Below are positions 1 through 7,774 of a stretch of DNA of 64,000 nucleotides, piece by piece. The notes under the pieces were generated by a model. It was not told the origin of the DNA, ran no database searches, and worked only from the letters and a program-made list of their open reading frames with translations. The stretch's first letter is position 1. Each line of letters starts with the position of its first letter. The DNA is from an uncultured Lachnospiraceae bacterium (GTDB taxonomy: Bacteria; Bacillota; Clostridia; Lachnospirales; Lachnospiraceae), in NCBI GenBank assembly GCA_947246015.1, contig CAMXQE010000021.1, positions 1 to 64,000 of the forward strand, given 5' to 3'. Both the position numbers and the translations under genes were made by a program.

Positions 1-80
1 CAGCGGGGTTGTTGACCCTCGCGGCATTCGTCAAATAGCCATGCAAGCATGGCTATTTTCCTCATTGCTCGCGGGAATCA
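1..80. repeat. Dispersed palindromic repeat, family A (copy 1, cut by window edge)
   Basis: This copy shares the core GACCCTCGCGGCATTCGTCA, a CCATG-caag-CATGG hairpin and the tail CTCGCGGGAATC with copies at 14577 and 24911. It lies just downstream of rpoZ on the minus strand. In this copy the small hairpin extends to ATAGCCATG/CATGGCTAT. It looks like a REP-like intergenic element rather than a gene. Confidence 0.75.
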
Positions 81-442
81 ATGTCTGCGCTGTCATCCGC
101 GCCGGCATCTTCTTCCGGCTTCTCCTCCTCTTCCGGCCGTAATCCGGCATATATTTCTTTCCTTTCGTAATGGCTTTCCATCAGTTCCTCCTGCTGCCTC
201 TGCTGTTCTGCTTCTTCTTCACTCAAAATCCTGATTTTGGCCTGATTCAATTCCTCTATCGCAACGGATAACGGTTTCTTTCCCGCTGCTTTTACCATGG
301 GTTCTTCCCCTCCGATAATCTGTCTCGCCCTTTTGGACGTTGCCATAACAATCGAATATCTGCTGTTAACTACCGGCGCCTCTCCCTGCTCGACCTCGCT
401 GTTTACCACTTTCATTAAATCTGAATAAGACGGATGTAACAT
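62..442 (-). CDS. rpoZ: RNA polymerase omega subunit
   Basis: This is the small omega subunit, which helps assemble and stabilise the beta' subunit of RNA polymerase. The product is 126 residues; the N-terminal 60 or so carry the family pattern, including SRYSIVMATSKRARQI at about residues 28-43. The C-terminal third is a Glu/Asp-rich tail (EEEEKPEEDAGADDSADID), so the protein is longer than a minimal omega of 60-90 residues. The start overlaps the gmk stop as TAATG, showing tight coupling. It is the last visible gene of yicC-remA-gmk-rpoZ. The identification rests on motif plus the conserved clostridial order gmk-rpoZ. Confidence 0.93.
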   Translation of the reverse strand: MLHPSYSDLMKVVNSEVEQGEAPVVNSRYSIVMATSKRARQIIGGEEPMVKAAGKKPLSVAIEELNQAKIRILSEEEAEQQRQQEELMESHYERKEIYAGLRPEEEEKPEEDAGADDSADIDSREQ

Positions 443-1077
443 TATTTTTCTCCTTTCACCAGAACGCTCAGTTCCTGTCTCATATTTTCTATAAACTCCT
501 CATTTCGGTGCGGCATATGGTGCGCCGCCTTTATCATGGTATGAAGTTCTTTGACACACTCCTCTAAATCGTCATTGATTACGATATATTCATAATTTTC
601 AATTCCCTCTGCTTCCTCACCGGCGCGTTTCAGGCGCTTTTCAATCACTTCCGCCGTCTCTGTCCCCCTGCCAACCAGACGCCGCTTCAGTTCTTCCGCC
701 GTAGGCGGCATGACAAACACCAGCAATGCCGTAGGGAACTTTTCCTTCACTTTCAATGCGCCCTGTATTTCAATCTCCAGAATCACATCTTTTCCTGCCG
801 CCAGCTGTGTCTCCACATACTCCTTCGGTGTCCCGTAATAATTGCCGCAGTAGCCGGCATACTCCACCAGGCCGTCCTGACGAATCTTTTCTTCAAATTC
901 TTCTTTCGATACAAAAAAATACTCTCTGCCGTTTTCCTCTCCCTCCCTGGGAGCTCTCGTTGTCATTGAAACGGACAACGCATAATTATCATAAGTCTGA
1001 ATCATCCTTTTCATCAGCGTGCCCTTGCCCGCCCCTGAAAAACCGGAAACCACTACTAAAATCCCTCTATGCTTCAT
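442..1077 (-). CDS. gmk: Guanylate kinase
   Basis: Guanylate kinase phosphorylates GMP/dGMP to GDP/dGDP with ATP in the cytosol. The protein (211 aa from the chosen start [12 protein letters not shown]) has the P-loop GFSGAGKGT, the GMP-binding stretch [19 protein letters not shown] and [14 protein letters not shown], and the lid region [18 protein letters not shown]. Longer in-frame starts exist up to 1113. The start at 1077 has GGAG six bases upstream and gives the usual N-terminus. The 5' end overlaps remA by 11 bp and the stop overlaps the rpoZ start, as expected for a co-transcribed cluster. Confidence 0.96.
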   Translation of the reverse strand: MKHRGILVVVSGFSGAGKGTLMKRMIQTYDNYALSVSMTTRAPREGEENGREYFFVSKEEFEEKIRQDGLVEYAGYCGNYYGTPKEYVETQLAAGKDVILEIEIQGALKVKEKFPTALLVFVMPPTAEELKRRLVGRGTETAEVIEKRLKRAGEEAEGIENYEYIVINDDLEECVKELHTMIKAAHHMPHRNEEFIENMRQELSVLVKGEK

Positions 1078-1327
1078 CTGTATCTCCATTCTCTGCCTGT
1101 GCCCTGTTCGCAATCGTCTCCGGCAGAAGCGCCGACAGCACCAGCTGGCCGTTTTCCATTACAAGCACTGCTTTCGTTTTCCTTCCCTGTGTGGCGTCAA
1201 TTGCCTGTCCCGCCTCTTTCGCATTCTGCACCATGCGTTTCACCGGCGCGGAATCAGGACTCACGATTGCTATGATTTTACCGGTATTTACAATATTGCC
1301 GAAACCGATATGAATTAACCCGCTCAT
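1067..1327 (-). CDS. remA: RemA-family extracellular matrix regulator (DUF370)
   Basis: This 86-residue protein matches the RemA/DUF370 family: [20 protein letters not shown] at the N-terminus and [20 protein letters not shown] in the middle. In Bacillus subtilis RemA is a DNA-binding ring that activates matrix and osmoprotection genes. In clostridia the gene is almost always between yicC and gmk, as here. The acidic C-terminus (AENGDTDEA) is variable. Transcription probably comes from the yicC promoter; the yicC-remA gap is only 10 bp. The regulatory targets here are unknown. Confidence 0.92.
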   Translation of the reverse strand: MSGLIHIGFGNIVNTGKIIAIVSPDSAPVKRMVQNAKEAGQAIDATQGRKTKAVLVMENGQLVLSALLPETIANRAQAENGDTDEA

Positions 1328-1337
1328 CCAACCGCCC

Positions 1338-2219
1338 CTATTCTATATTCTGTATCTGCTCGCGGACCTTCTCGATTTCTGTTTTCAGCTCGATTGCCCG
1401 TCCGGAAGTCTCCAAATCGTTTGCTTTGGAAAGTATGGTATTCGCTTCCCTGTTCATCTCCTGCGCAATAAAATCCAGCTTTCTTCCGATGCTGCCGCCC
1501 TCCGACAACGCCTGCTTCGTTGCCTCGATATGGCTGCGCAGACGCACCAGTTCTTCATCCACACAGACTTTATCGGCAAACAGCGTTACCTCCATCAGCA
1601 GCCGGTTCTCGTCCACCTGTGCATCCGCTAACAATTCATGCACTTTTTCTTTCAGCTTTTCCCTATATTCTTCTATCAGCCGGGGCGAACGCTCCGCAAT
1701 ATGCTCCACATGCTCCAACATGCCGTCCAGCTTGGCAATCAGGTCGTCACGCAGGTTTTCCCCTTCTTTTATCCGCGTCTCCACAAAGCCCTCCGCCGCG
1801 CCCTGCACCGCCTTGCCCAGCACTTTCCAAATCTCCGCCTCGTCTATGGTCTGCTCTTCCATGGTCAGCACTTCCGGATACCTGGACAGTTTGGATACCT
1901 GAATGTCGTTATCCAGCCCGAAATCCTCCGCCATCTGCTTTAAATATCCCATATATTCCGCGGCAATATCCCTGTTATATTTGATGCAGACATTGTTTTC
2001 CGTCAAATCCTCATAAGTGATAAAAATATCCACCTTCCCGCGCTGGATATATTTTTTCAGTTCCGAACGGATTGCGGCTTCGAAAAAATTAAGTTTCTTG
2101 GGCATCTTTATATTCACATCCAGATACCTGTGGTTCACCGACTTCATCTCTACCGTAACTTTCCTCTCCGCTTCCGACACTTCGCATCTGCCGAAACCTG
2201 TCATACTTTTAATCATCAT
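1338..2219 (-). CDS. yicC: YicC family endoribonuclease-like protein
   Basis: The protein (293 aa, family-typical length) starts with the hallmark IKSMTGFGR and continues [18 protein letters not shown] (YicC-like N domain). It ends with the DUF1732 C domain ([33 protein letters not shown]). E. coli YicC is an endoribonuclease linked to sRNA decay and stationary-phase physiology; that activity is inferred by family only. It heads the operon running to rpoZ. The start ATG has AAAGG seven bases upstream; an adjacent second ATG at 2216 is equally possible. A sigma-A promoter lies at 2264-2292. Confidence 0.92.
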   Translation of the reverse strand: MMIKSMTGFGRCEVSEAERKVTVEMKSVNHRYLDVNIKMPKKLNFFEAAIRSELKKYIQRGKVDIFITYEDLTENNVCIKYNRDIAAEYMGYLKQMAEDFGLDNDIQVSKLSRYPEVLTMEEQTIDEAEIWKVLGKAVQGAAEGFVETRIKEGENLRDDLIAKLDGMLEHVEHIAERSPRLIEEYREKLKEKVHELLADAQVDENRLLMEVTLFADKVCVDEELVRLRSHIEATKQALSEGGSIGRKLDFIAQEMNREANTILSKANDLETSGRAIELKTEIEKVREQIQNIE

Positions 2220-2263
2220 CTTCTGCCCTTTCCAAGTCTAACCATGTCTACATACTCCTTTTT

Positions 2264-2292
2264 ATTATAGAATACCATTTTACCAACGTCAA
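2264..2292 (-). promoter_or_regulatory. sigma-A promoter of yicC-remA-gmk-rpoZ
   Basis: On the minus strand TTGACG (2292-2287), a 17-bp spacer and TATAAT (2269-2264) form a near-consensus promoter 45 bp upstream of yicC. Confidence 0.75.
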
Positions 2293-2322
2293 GCCGGAAT
2301 TTCGTCAGATTCTGCCCTGCCC

Positions 2323-2394
2323 GTAACAGTTCAGCATTCGGCTTCCCTGTTACGGAATCTGCAGCCAGTGCAAAGTCTCGGGCTGAACTGTTAC
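2323..2394. repeat. GTAACAG palindromic repeat, short form
   Basis: The 72-bp element begins GTAACAGTTCAGC and ends GCTGAACTGTTAC, a 13-bp perfect terminal inverted repeat. It sits between the divergent yicC and rqcH promoters. The 196-bp element at 42242-42437 has the same termini and an extra internal segment. Confidence 0.8.
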
Positions 2395-2423
2395 CCCTGC
2401 CCCACTCACCCGGTACATTCCTC

Positions 2424-2452
2424 TTGCATGGAATATAGAATTATTGTAAAAT
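2424..2452 (+). promoter_or_regulatory. sigma-A promoter of rqcH
   Basis: TTGCAT (2424-2429), a 17-bp spacer and TAAAAT (2447-2452) precede rqcH by about 45 bp. Confidence 0.65.
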
Positions 2453-2495
2453 GAGCCAGGTACAGAAAATATTGACAGGAAGCGAGGACACTGCC

Positions 2496-4235
2496 ATGGC
2501 ATTTGACGGCGTAACGATTGCTAATATTGTGAAGGAATTGAACGATACTCTCCTGGGAGGGCGGATTTATAAAATCGCGCAGCCGGAAGCGGATGAACTG
2601 CTTCTGACTGTGAAAGTTAACGGGGGACAGAAACGGCTGTTTATTTCGGCAGGCGCTTCTCTTCCTTTGATTTATCTGACAGAAAACAATAAGCCCAGTC
2701 CCCTGACAGCGCCCAGTTTCTGTATGCTGCTGCGCAAGCACCTGCAGAATGCCCGTATTACCGGAATCACACAGCCGGGGTTAGAACGCATCGTGCAGAT
2801 AGAAATGGAACACCTGAATGAACTGGGGGACCTGTGTTCTAAAACACTTATCGTGGAAATCATGGGCAAACACAGCAATATTATCTTTGTTAATGATGAA
2901 AATATCATTATCGACAGCATCAAACATATTTCTGGCATGGTGAGCAGTGTCCGCGAGGTGCTTCCGGGACGTGCGTATTTTATCCCGGAGACGCAGGAAA
3001 AGGAAAATCCTCTTGCCGTGGAGCGGGAAGCTTTTATCCACACGGTTCACCGGAAGACTATGCCTGTTTATAAAGCGCTTTACGGCACTTATACCGGCAT
3101 TTCTCCCGTACTATCCCAGGAAATCTGTTTCCGGGCCGGACTGGACGGGGATTACTCTACCGCATCCCTTGGAGAAGACCATCTGCGGCGGCTCGCCGAT
3201 GCTTTCTTCTCGGTTATGGACGGGGTAAAAAACGGTTCCTTCCAGCCCAATATTGTTTATGAGCATTCGGTTCCGGTTGAATTTGCTGCATTTACACTGA
3301 CTATGTACGAAGACGGGGAAAGACGCTCTTTTGATTCCGTCAGCACCCTGCTGGAACAATACTATGCGCAGAAAAACGCGGTAACACGTATCCGCCAGAA
3401 ATCCGTAGACCTTCGCAAAATCGTACAAACGGCGCTGGAGCGCAATGTCAAAAAATATGATTTGCAGATAAAGCAGATGAAAGACACAGAAAAGAAGGAC
3501 AAGTATAAAGTATACGGCGAACTGCTGAATACTTATGGTTACAATGTGGAGCCGGGTGCAAAATCCATGACGGCGTTAAATTATTATACGGACGAGGAAA
3601 TTAAGATTCCACTGGACCCCACCCTTAGCCCATCGGAAAATGCCAAGAAATATTTTGAAAAATATAACAAGCTGAAACGCACCTATGAAGCACTCTCAGA
3701 ACTGACCCTGGAGGTAAAAGCAGAAATCGAACATTTGGAATCCATCAGCGCCTCCCTTGATATCGCCCTTGCGGAAGAGGATTTGGTCCAGATAAAGGAA
3801 GAACTGATTGAAAGCGGCTATATCCGGCGTAAAGGCGGTACCAGAAAAGCCAAAATTACCAGCCGTCCCTTCCACTATATCAGCAGCGACGGGTTTCATA
3901 TTTATGTAGGAAAAAATAACTATCAGAATGAAGAACTGACATTCAAATTCGCGTCCGGCAGCGACTGGTGGTTTCATGCCAAGGGGATGCCCGGCTCCCA
4001 TGTCATCGTGAAATCCGGCGGCAAAGAGCTCCCTGACCGCACTTTTGAAGAAGCAGCCAGACTGGCGGCCTACTACTCCAGGGCACGGGAGCAGGATAAA
4101 GCGGAAATCGACTATACAGAAAAGAAAAACGTTAAAAAGCCGAATGGTGCTAAACCGGGATTTGTTATCTACCATACCAATTTTTCCATGACCATCGATT
4201 CCGACATCAGCAGTCTGCAGCTGGTTTTGGACTGA
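2496..4235 (+). CDS. rqcH: Ribosome quality control protein RqcH (NFACT / fibronectin-binding A family)
   Basis: The protein (579 aa) has the NFACT architecture. The N-terminal NFACT-N domain begins MAFDGVTIANIVKELN and contains GGRIYKI. A central helical coiled-coil follows (about 270-430), and the C-terminal NFACT-R domain includes RPFHYISSDGFHIYVGKNNYQNE and DWWFHAKGMPGSHVIVK. Bacterial RqcH binds obstructed 50S subunits with peptidyl-tRNA and adds C-terminal alanine tails that mark stalled nascent chains. Older annotations call it fibronectin-binding protein. The start at 2496 follows GAGG by about 8 bases and gives the normal N-terminus; a longer ORF starts at 2451, inside the promoter. 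It is monocistronic with a shared terminator at 4327. Confidence 0.93.
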   Translation: MAFDGVTIANIVKELNDTLLGGRIYKIAQPEADELLLTVKVNGGQKRLFISAGASLPLIYLTENNKPSPLTAPSFCMLLRKHLQNARITGITQPGLERIVQIEMEHLNELGDLCSKTLIVEIMGKHSNIIFVNDENIIIDSIKHISGMVSSVREVLPGRAYFIPETQEKENPLAVEREAFIHTVHRKTMPVYKALYGTYTGISPVLSQEICFRAGLDGDYSTASLGEDHLRRLADAFFSVMDGVKNGSFQPNIVYEHSVPVEFAAFTLTMYEDGERRSFDSVSTLLEQYYAQKNAVTRIRQKSVDLRKIVQTALERNVKKYDLQIKQMKDTEKKDKYKVYGELLNTYGYNVEPGAKSMTALNYYTDEEIKIPLDPTLSPSENAKKYFEKYNKLKRTYEALSELTLEVKAEIEHLESISASLDIALAEEDLVQIKEELIESGYIRRKGGTRKAKITSRPFHYISSDGFHIYVGKNNYQNEELTFKFASGSDWWFHAKGMPGSHVIVKSGGKELPDRTFEEAARLAAYYSRAREQDKAEIDYTEKKNVKKPNGAKPGFVIYHTNFSMTIDSDISSLQLVLD

Positions 4236-4274
4236 TTTCACTGCGCCACTTTAACCGCATATTTCCTCTGCGCC

Positions 4275-4324
4275 GGGCACCCGTCAGCCTTGCTGACAAA
4301 TTTCCTTTGGGTGCCCGTGTGCAT
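4275..4324. repeat. Terminator-associated structured repeat, family B (copy 1)
   Basis: It has an outer stem GGGCACCC/GGGTGCCC, an inner hairpin GTCAGC-ctt-GCTGAC, the unpaired tract AAATTTCCTTT and the tail GTGTGCATAAAAAA leading into a terminator. Copies at 7775, 16977, 36151 and 61844 have the same layout and orientation. Confidence 0.75.
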
Positions 4325-4326
4325 AA

Positions 4327-4376
4327 AAAAAGGGACTGTCTTTGCTAATGAAAATAAGCAAAAGAAAGTCCCTTTC
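4327..4376. terminator. Bidirectional intrinsic terminator between rqcH and the 178-aa gene
   Basis: The outer stem AAAGGGACT/AGTCCCTTT and inner stem TTTGCT/AGCAAA are flanked by A and T runs. It lies between convergent genes. Confidence 0.8.
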
Positions 4377-4391
4377 TGTTTCGGCCCGTTA

Positions 4392-4928
4392 TTAATTCTG
4401 CGTATGCACTAATTGTCCTGCTTTAAATGCTAACAGCATCAGTTCAATTGACTGCGCATCACATCTCCTGAATTTCAGATAATAATATAAAGTATTTAAA
4501 AAATTCTTGAAAGCGGTACTCTTTTCACCAACTATAGGCATATTAATCTCACTATCAAGCATAAAACTTGTTAACCGCGTCAGCAAAAACTTTTCATTTA
4601 CATAAAGGAGCCTGTCATCTTCAATCTGTTCTTTTAATTGAATTGGTTTTCGCTTAAGCAGCCAAAAAGTTTCATATGCCTTTATCTTTATTTCATTGAC
4701 ATGCTCTATCTGCTGATAATCTTTTAACCGTTGTACATCAGAAAAATAATCCATTATCGCATGTGTCAACGCCATCTGATGGATATACGCTACCTGATTC
4801 AGTTTATTTATTTCTAAAAAATCCAACATTTCCTGACTAATCTGATGAATGCGGCTTTCAATAACATCTTGTCCTACAGCGGAAACCAAATCATCATACC
4901 TGATATATGTGTTTTCAATATTATTCAT
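4392..4928 (-). CDS. Unrecognised 178-aa protein in alarmone-synthetase operon
   Basis: I do not recognise this protein. It is predicted soluble and largely helical (for example IESRIHQISQEMLDFLEI and MDYFSDVQRLKDYQQIEH), with no signal peptide or membrane segment. The chosen ATG at 4928 follows GGGAA by about 9 bases; a GTG at 4937 would sit on the ribosome binding site. It overlaps the end of the 73-aa gene by 8 bp and is therefore translationally coupled. As the last gene of a three-gene operon led by a RelA/SpoT-fold enzyme, it could be a partner or antitoxin; that is only context. The region is visibly AT-richer than its neighbours, which suggests horizontal acquisition. Confidence 0.7.
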   Translation of the reverse strand: MNNIENTYIRYDDLVSAVGQDVIESRIHQISQEMLDFLEINKLNQVAYIHQMALTHAIMDYFSDVQRLKDYQQIEHVNEIKIKAYETFWLLKRKPIQLKEQIEDDRLLYVNEKFLLTRLTSFMLDSEINMPIVGEKSTAFKNFLNTLYYYLKFRRCDAQSIELMLLAFKAGQLVHTQN

Positions 4929-5142
4929 AGCAATCACTTCCCGTTAATTCATAAACCATGGAACAATTTTTACCCGGAAGAAAATCACGGTAAATCTGAT
5001 ACTCCCTTTTCTCAGCCTCCCCCGTATGAATGCGTGCGCTATTACCCAGTTTGTGATTCCGAATCTTTCCACTATTAATTAACGCAACTCCGTTTTTAGC
5101 TATTTCATTTGCAGAGCTTCCCTGTGATTTGAGGGTGTCCAT
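4921..5142 (-). CDS. Unrecognised 73-aa protein in alarmone-synthetase operon
   Basis: A small gene with an excellent start: AGGAGG 8 bases before ATG, with the ribosome binding site directly after the upstream stop codon. The sequence (MDTLKSQGSSANEIAKNGVA and so on) is polar, with no membrane segment and no family I can name. It lies between the alarmone synthetase and the 178-aa gene, overlapping the latter by 8 bp. The tight packing argues that it is real and made in stoichiometry with its neighbours. A small partner next to a RelA/SpoT-fold enzyme is reminiscent of toxSAS operons, but no antitoxin similarity is visible. Confidence 0.65.
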   Translation of the reverse strand: MDTLKSQGSSANEIAKNGVALINSGKIRNHKLGNSARIHTGEAEKREYQIYRDFLPGKNCSMVYELTGSDCYE

Positions 5143-5157
5143 TTGATTTTCCTCCTT

Positions 5158-6120
5158 TTATTCGTCAAGCACCGATTGCAGGCAGTCATAAGGCGTCTCC
5201 AACGGTTTTTCCTCATTTCCTGACGTTTTTTCTTCTTTTTTGCTTATTCTCTCCAAAACTCCTGTTTCTTCAGCTCCAGCCTTATTATTATGTTCCGGTA
5301 ATGTATTTTCAAGAGCCTTTATTTCAAGGTTTTTTAAACGATTAAAAAAACTGCTCATTTCGTCCGCCAGACCGGACAACCGGTTCAGTAGTTCCGTATA
5401 TTCCTTTAATACCTTATCATTTTGATAATACGGATATACAACTGCATGGTCAATCTCTCCCCATCCCTCCTCAAACAAGGTACGGACTTGTATTTCCAGG
5501 TATATCCCTTTATACTTTATGATATAATGCGCTGAACGGTATATTTTCCCGTCTATAATGCTGTCAGGCGGAAGTACTTCGTCATAGATATCACGCGCAT
5601 CGCCATTTCTTATATGAACTTTTGGTTTCTCAGCAATATAGAAATGGGTTTCGTCATCATCAAAATCCAAAATAGAATCCCTGATATAATATTCTGCCTT
5701 ATTATCAAACTTCGATAAAATATAATGATGGAACCCCTGCCAGTCTGCTTTAAAAAGAACCAGACATCTTATTCCTATTAAATCTGTAATAAATTTTTCA
5801 TAATTAGATTTATCTAAGTTTTTATACTTATTATGATTCTCCTGTTTCTTTCGCACTATTTTAGCCAGCAAATGTTCTGGATTTTTAACTCTTGACCGTA
5901 TGGAATGAATTCTTACCGTTTCCTCATCTTCGTTCTTATCCTTATTCATGTCTTTCAAATAGGTGTCAAAAAAATCTTCCATGATTTTTTGATACTTTCC
6001 ATCCCTTTTTAAGATGAAATCATCATATATGCCGCAGAGTTCCTCCCACGATATGCCAGCGCTTTGAAACAACTCTTCGGTGATGTTATACTTTTTTAAA
6101 AAAAGTTCCTTCGTAATCAC
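5158..6120 (-). CDS. RelA/SpoT-domain protein, putative (p)ppGpp/alarmone synthetase
   Basis: The protein (320 aa) has a synthetase-fold core at about residues 70-235: IRSRVKNPEHLLAKIVRKK, DLIGIR at 113-118 (metal-binding Asp and ATP-binding Arg), YRSAHY at 194-199 (G-loop-like) and EIQVRT-GWGEIDH at 209-225. These motifs are the ones conserved in RelA, small alarmone synthetases and toxSAS toxins. There is no HD hydrolase domain, TGS or ACT domain. The C-terminal 90 residues are charged and probably disordered. The start is GTG at 6120 with TAGGGG upstream. It leads an operon with two unknown small genes, so it may be a toxSAS-like effector rather than a housekeeping synthetase. The product nucleotide cannot be told from sequence. 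Confidence 0.8.
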   Translation of the reverse strand: MITKELFLKKYNITEELFQSAGISWEELCGIYDDFILKRDGKYQKIMEDFFDTYLKDMNKDKNEDEETVRIHSIRSRVKNPEHLLAKIVRKKQENHNKYKNLDKSNYEKFITDLIGIRCLVLFKADWQGFHHYILSKFDNKAEYYIRDSILDFDDDETHFYIAEKPKVHIRNGDARDIYDEVLPPDSIIDGKIYRSAHYIIKYKGIYLEIQVRTLFEEGWGEIDHAVVYPYYQNDKVLKEYTELLNRLSGLADEMSSFFNRLKNLEIKALENTLPEHNNKAGAEETGVLERISKKEEKTSGNEEKPLETPYDCLQSVLDE

Positions 6121-6188
6121 TCTTTTTACCCCTACATGTAATGTGTCAAAATTGCCTTATCTATATTTTCTTATCACTCTTCTTCTCG

Positions 6189-6212
6189 TTAAAGGAAAAA
6201 GAGGAGTCTCAC
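6189..6212 (-). CDS. Candidate leader peptide MRLLFFL
   Basis: In the roughly 140-nt leader of the alarmone-synthetase operon, GGAGGAG is followed by a GTG that opens a seven-codon ORF reading M-R-L-L-F-F-L-stop. The CTC CTC leucine codons pair with GAGGAG of its own ribosome binding site (6-bp stem, 11-nt loop) and are followed by five T residues. The arrangement resembles an attenuator, but ORFs this short arise by chance. Confidence 0.3.
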   Translation of the reverse strand: MRLLFFL

Positions 6213-6267
6213 GTGTTCTCCTCCAATCGCCGGTCTCAAAGACTTCCCCAACACAGTTAATGTTTTT

Positions 6268-6296
6268 ATCTTACTTGACTTTCCGCTTACTGTCAA
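6268..6296 (-). promoter_or_regulatory. sigma-A promoter of the alarmone-synthetase operon
   Basis: TTGACA (6296-6291), a 17-bp spacer and TAAGAT (6273-6268) on the minus strand give a strong match. The predicted start near 6261 leaves a leader of about 140 nt before the GTG at 6120. Confidence 0.7.
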
Positions 6297-6389
6297 GCTT
6301 TTACAGGCATTAAACGGATTAAAATGATTCAAATATTCCGGTAAAAATGATTCACAAAGTCCACAAAGATATCTCAAAAAATTTACAGT

Positions 6390-6432
6390 AAAAAGGAGCC
6401 GCACAACAGTTTAGTACGGCAGCCCCTTTTTC
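6390..6432 (-). terminator. Intrinsic terminator after the spore coat genes
   Basis: An imperfect stem (AAAAAGG-GCCG ... CGGC-CCCCTTTTT) lies 34 bp downstream of the coat gene at 6466. It separates that operon from the alarmone-synthetase promoter. Confidence 0.6.
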
Positions 6433-6465
6433 CATCCCTGTCAGATTCGTTTTTTCAAATCCGGC

Positions 6466-6720
6466 TTATAAAGTCCCGCTGGTGAAAAGAGATTTTACAT
6501 GGTCCACTTCTTCCTGCGTTGCCTTTGCCGCCGGAACATAGTAAGATTTCTCCCTTGCAATCTTATACAGTTCTTCCTGCGACTGTTCACATGCATTACG
6601 GAACTGCTTCAAAGTCTGCTTCAATTCCTTGTTTTCTGTCTGGGCAATCATACCGCCGAAACGCACCAATTCGCCGTTAATACCTGCCAAAGTGTCTGCT
6701 ACCATTGTTTTTTCCTGCAT
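6466..6720 (-). CDS. CotF-like spore coat protein
   Basis: This 84-residue helical protein has the CotF/ferritin-like look seen in clostridial coat proteins: MVADTLAGINGELVRFGGMI, QTLKQFRNACEQSQEELY and a terminal YYVPAAKATQEEVDHVKSLF. The YYxPA segment is typical of the CotF family. The second ATG (6720) is chosen because it lies seven bases from AGGAGG; the first ATG is too close. It is co-transcribed with the 61-aa gene upstream. It is probably expressed in the mother cell during sporulation, but no sigma-E or sigma-K promoter was identified. Confidence 0.75.
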   Translation of the reverse strand: MQEKTMVADTLAGINGELVRFGGMIAQTENKELKQTLKQFRNACEQSQEELYKIAREKSYYVPAAKATQEEVDHVKSLFTSGTL

Positions 6721-6732
6721 CTTCATACCCTC

Positions 6733-6918
6733 CTACTGCAAAAATTTCATCAATTGCTGTTTGTTGTCCATTGCGGATCTCGCACCTTTTTCAAAAAACT
6801 GTTTAATGCTGGAATCGGATGCGCATTCCGCATATTCCTTCATTTTGCAATGGGTTGTGTCATAACCGCCGATTAAGTGACGTAAGTTCTGTAAATCCAA
6901 TTCCGATAAATTAGACAT
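6733..6918 (-). CDS. Small spore-coat-associated protein (CotF-type neighbour)
   Basis: A 61-aa protein (MSNLSELDLQNLRHLIGGYD) with two amphipathic helices and conserved-looking HCKMKEYAECA. Such short proteins are regularly paired with a CotF-like gene in Lachnospiraceae and resemble the first helices of that fold. The start is ATG at 6918, eight bases after AGGAGG; the GTG at 6927 lies on the ribosome binding site. It is the first gene of a two-gene unit. The coat role is inferred from the neighbour and from similarity of pattern. Confidence 0.65.
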   Translation of the reverse strand: MSNLSELDLQNLRHLIGGYDTTHCKMKEYAECASDSSIKQFFEKGARSAMDNKQQLMKFLQ

Positions 6919-7013
6919 GTTCTGCACCTCCTGAAATAATAGTTTGCCTTTCTATTATTTCCGGGGCGTTTTTCTTTATGCGTTTTTTACACGATTGCCA
7001 AAAAAATCAAATT

Positions 7014-7580
7014 TTACCATCCGAAAATATCTGTATGCTCCGCTAATATCCTGCATCCCAGTAAAAACAGCATCACCCCGCCGATGAACTCTGCTTTGGC
7101 CTTATAGCGGATGCCGAAAACATTCCCTGCTTTCACACCTGCCATGGAAAAAAAGAGCGCGGTTATGCCAATCACAGACGCTGCCGGAAGAATATCCACC
7201 GAAAGGAACGCAAATGTCACCCCTACCGCCATCGCGTCCACACTGGTCGCAAGAGCCAGAGGAAACATCTGCTTCACAGCAAGGGAGGCATCCGCCTCCT
7301 CGTCCTCTCCTGCATACGCCTCCTGTATCATATGGATTCCAATCAGCCCCAGCAGGCCGAAAGCAATCCAATGGTCCACAGACACAATCTGCTGCCGGAA
7401 CCGGATTCCCAGAACATATCCGGCTATCGGCATAAATGCCTGAAATCCTCCGAACCATGCTCCCACAATCATCATATGCTTTACTGACAGCCTGCCCATA
7501 GCCAGCCCCTTACAGACCGCCACCGCAAAAGCATCCATCGACAATCCCGCCGCTACTATACAAAGCGTCAAAATATCCAT
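7014..7580 (-). CDS. mntP: Manganese efflux pump MntP
   Basis: The protein (188 aa) shows the duplicated three-helix MntP/DUF204 layout with six membrane segments. The conserved Asp of each half is present: GLSMDAFAVAVCKG at residues 12-25 and ATSVDAMAVGVTFAF. Each is followed by small-residue helices (MIVGAWFGGFQAFMPIAG; ALFFSMAGVKAGN). MntP exports Mn(II) and protects against manganese excess. The ATG at 7580 follows GAGGAG; the longer reading starts upstream of the ribosome binding site. No yybP-ykoY manganese riboswitch motif was found upstream; instead three 14-bp-spaced repeats lie at 7706-7744. Confidence 0.9.
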   Translation of the reverse strand: MDILTLCIVAAGLSMDAFAVAVCKGLAMGRLSVKHMMIVGAWFGGFQAFMPIAGYVLGIRFRQQIVSVDHWIAFGLLGLIGIHMIQEAYAGEDEEADASLAVKQMFPLALATSVDAMAVGVTFAFLSVDILPAASVIGITALFFSMAGVKAGNVFGIRYKAKAEFIGGVMLFLLGCRILAEHTDIFGW

Positions 7581-7705
7581 CGCTTTCTCCTCTACCCTCA
7601 TTTAAACATGCAGCCGGTCCGCAAACAGCCTTATCCCCTGATTCATATCCTGCGCGTACCGGTATCCTATCAACATAATATTAAAAAAATGTCCGGCATA
7701 TAACT

Positions 7706-7744
7706 GTATTCTCTATACTATATTCCCTATGCCGTATTCTCTAT
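7706..7744. promoter_or_regulatory. Three 14-bp-spaced direct repeats upstream of mntP
   Basis: On the plus strand GTATTCTCTAT, ATATTCCCTAT and GTATTCTCTAT start at 7706, 7720 and 7734, an exact 14-bp period. They lie about 130-165 bp upstream of the mntP start. The spacing suggests iterated protein binding sites or a simple repeat; no known operator is recognised. Confidence 0.4.
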
Positions 7745-7774
7745 GCTGCATCCTGAAATTGAACAGACACAAAT

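Noticed and set aside
6213-6404. 71-codon ORF on the minus strand upstream of the alarmone-synthetase gene
   Set aside because: It runs across the promoter and only its last codons (the possible leader peptide) follow a ribosome binding site.
7581-7760. Manganese (yybP-ykoY) riboswitch before mntP
   Set aside because: The conserved riboswitch core was not found by eye; only 14-bp direct repeats are visible.
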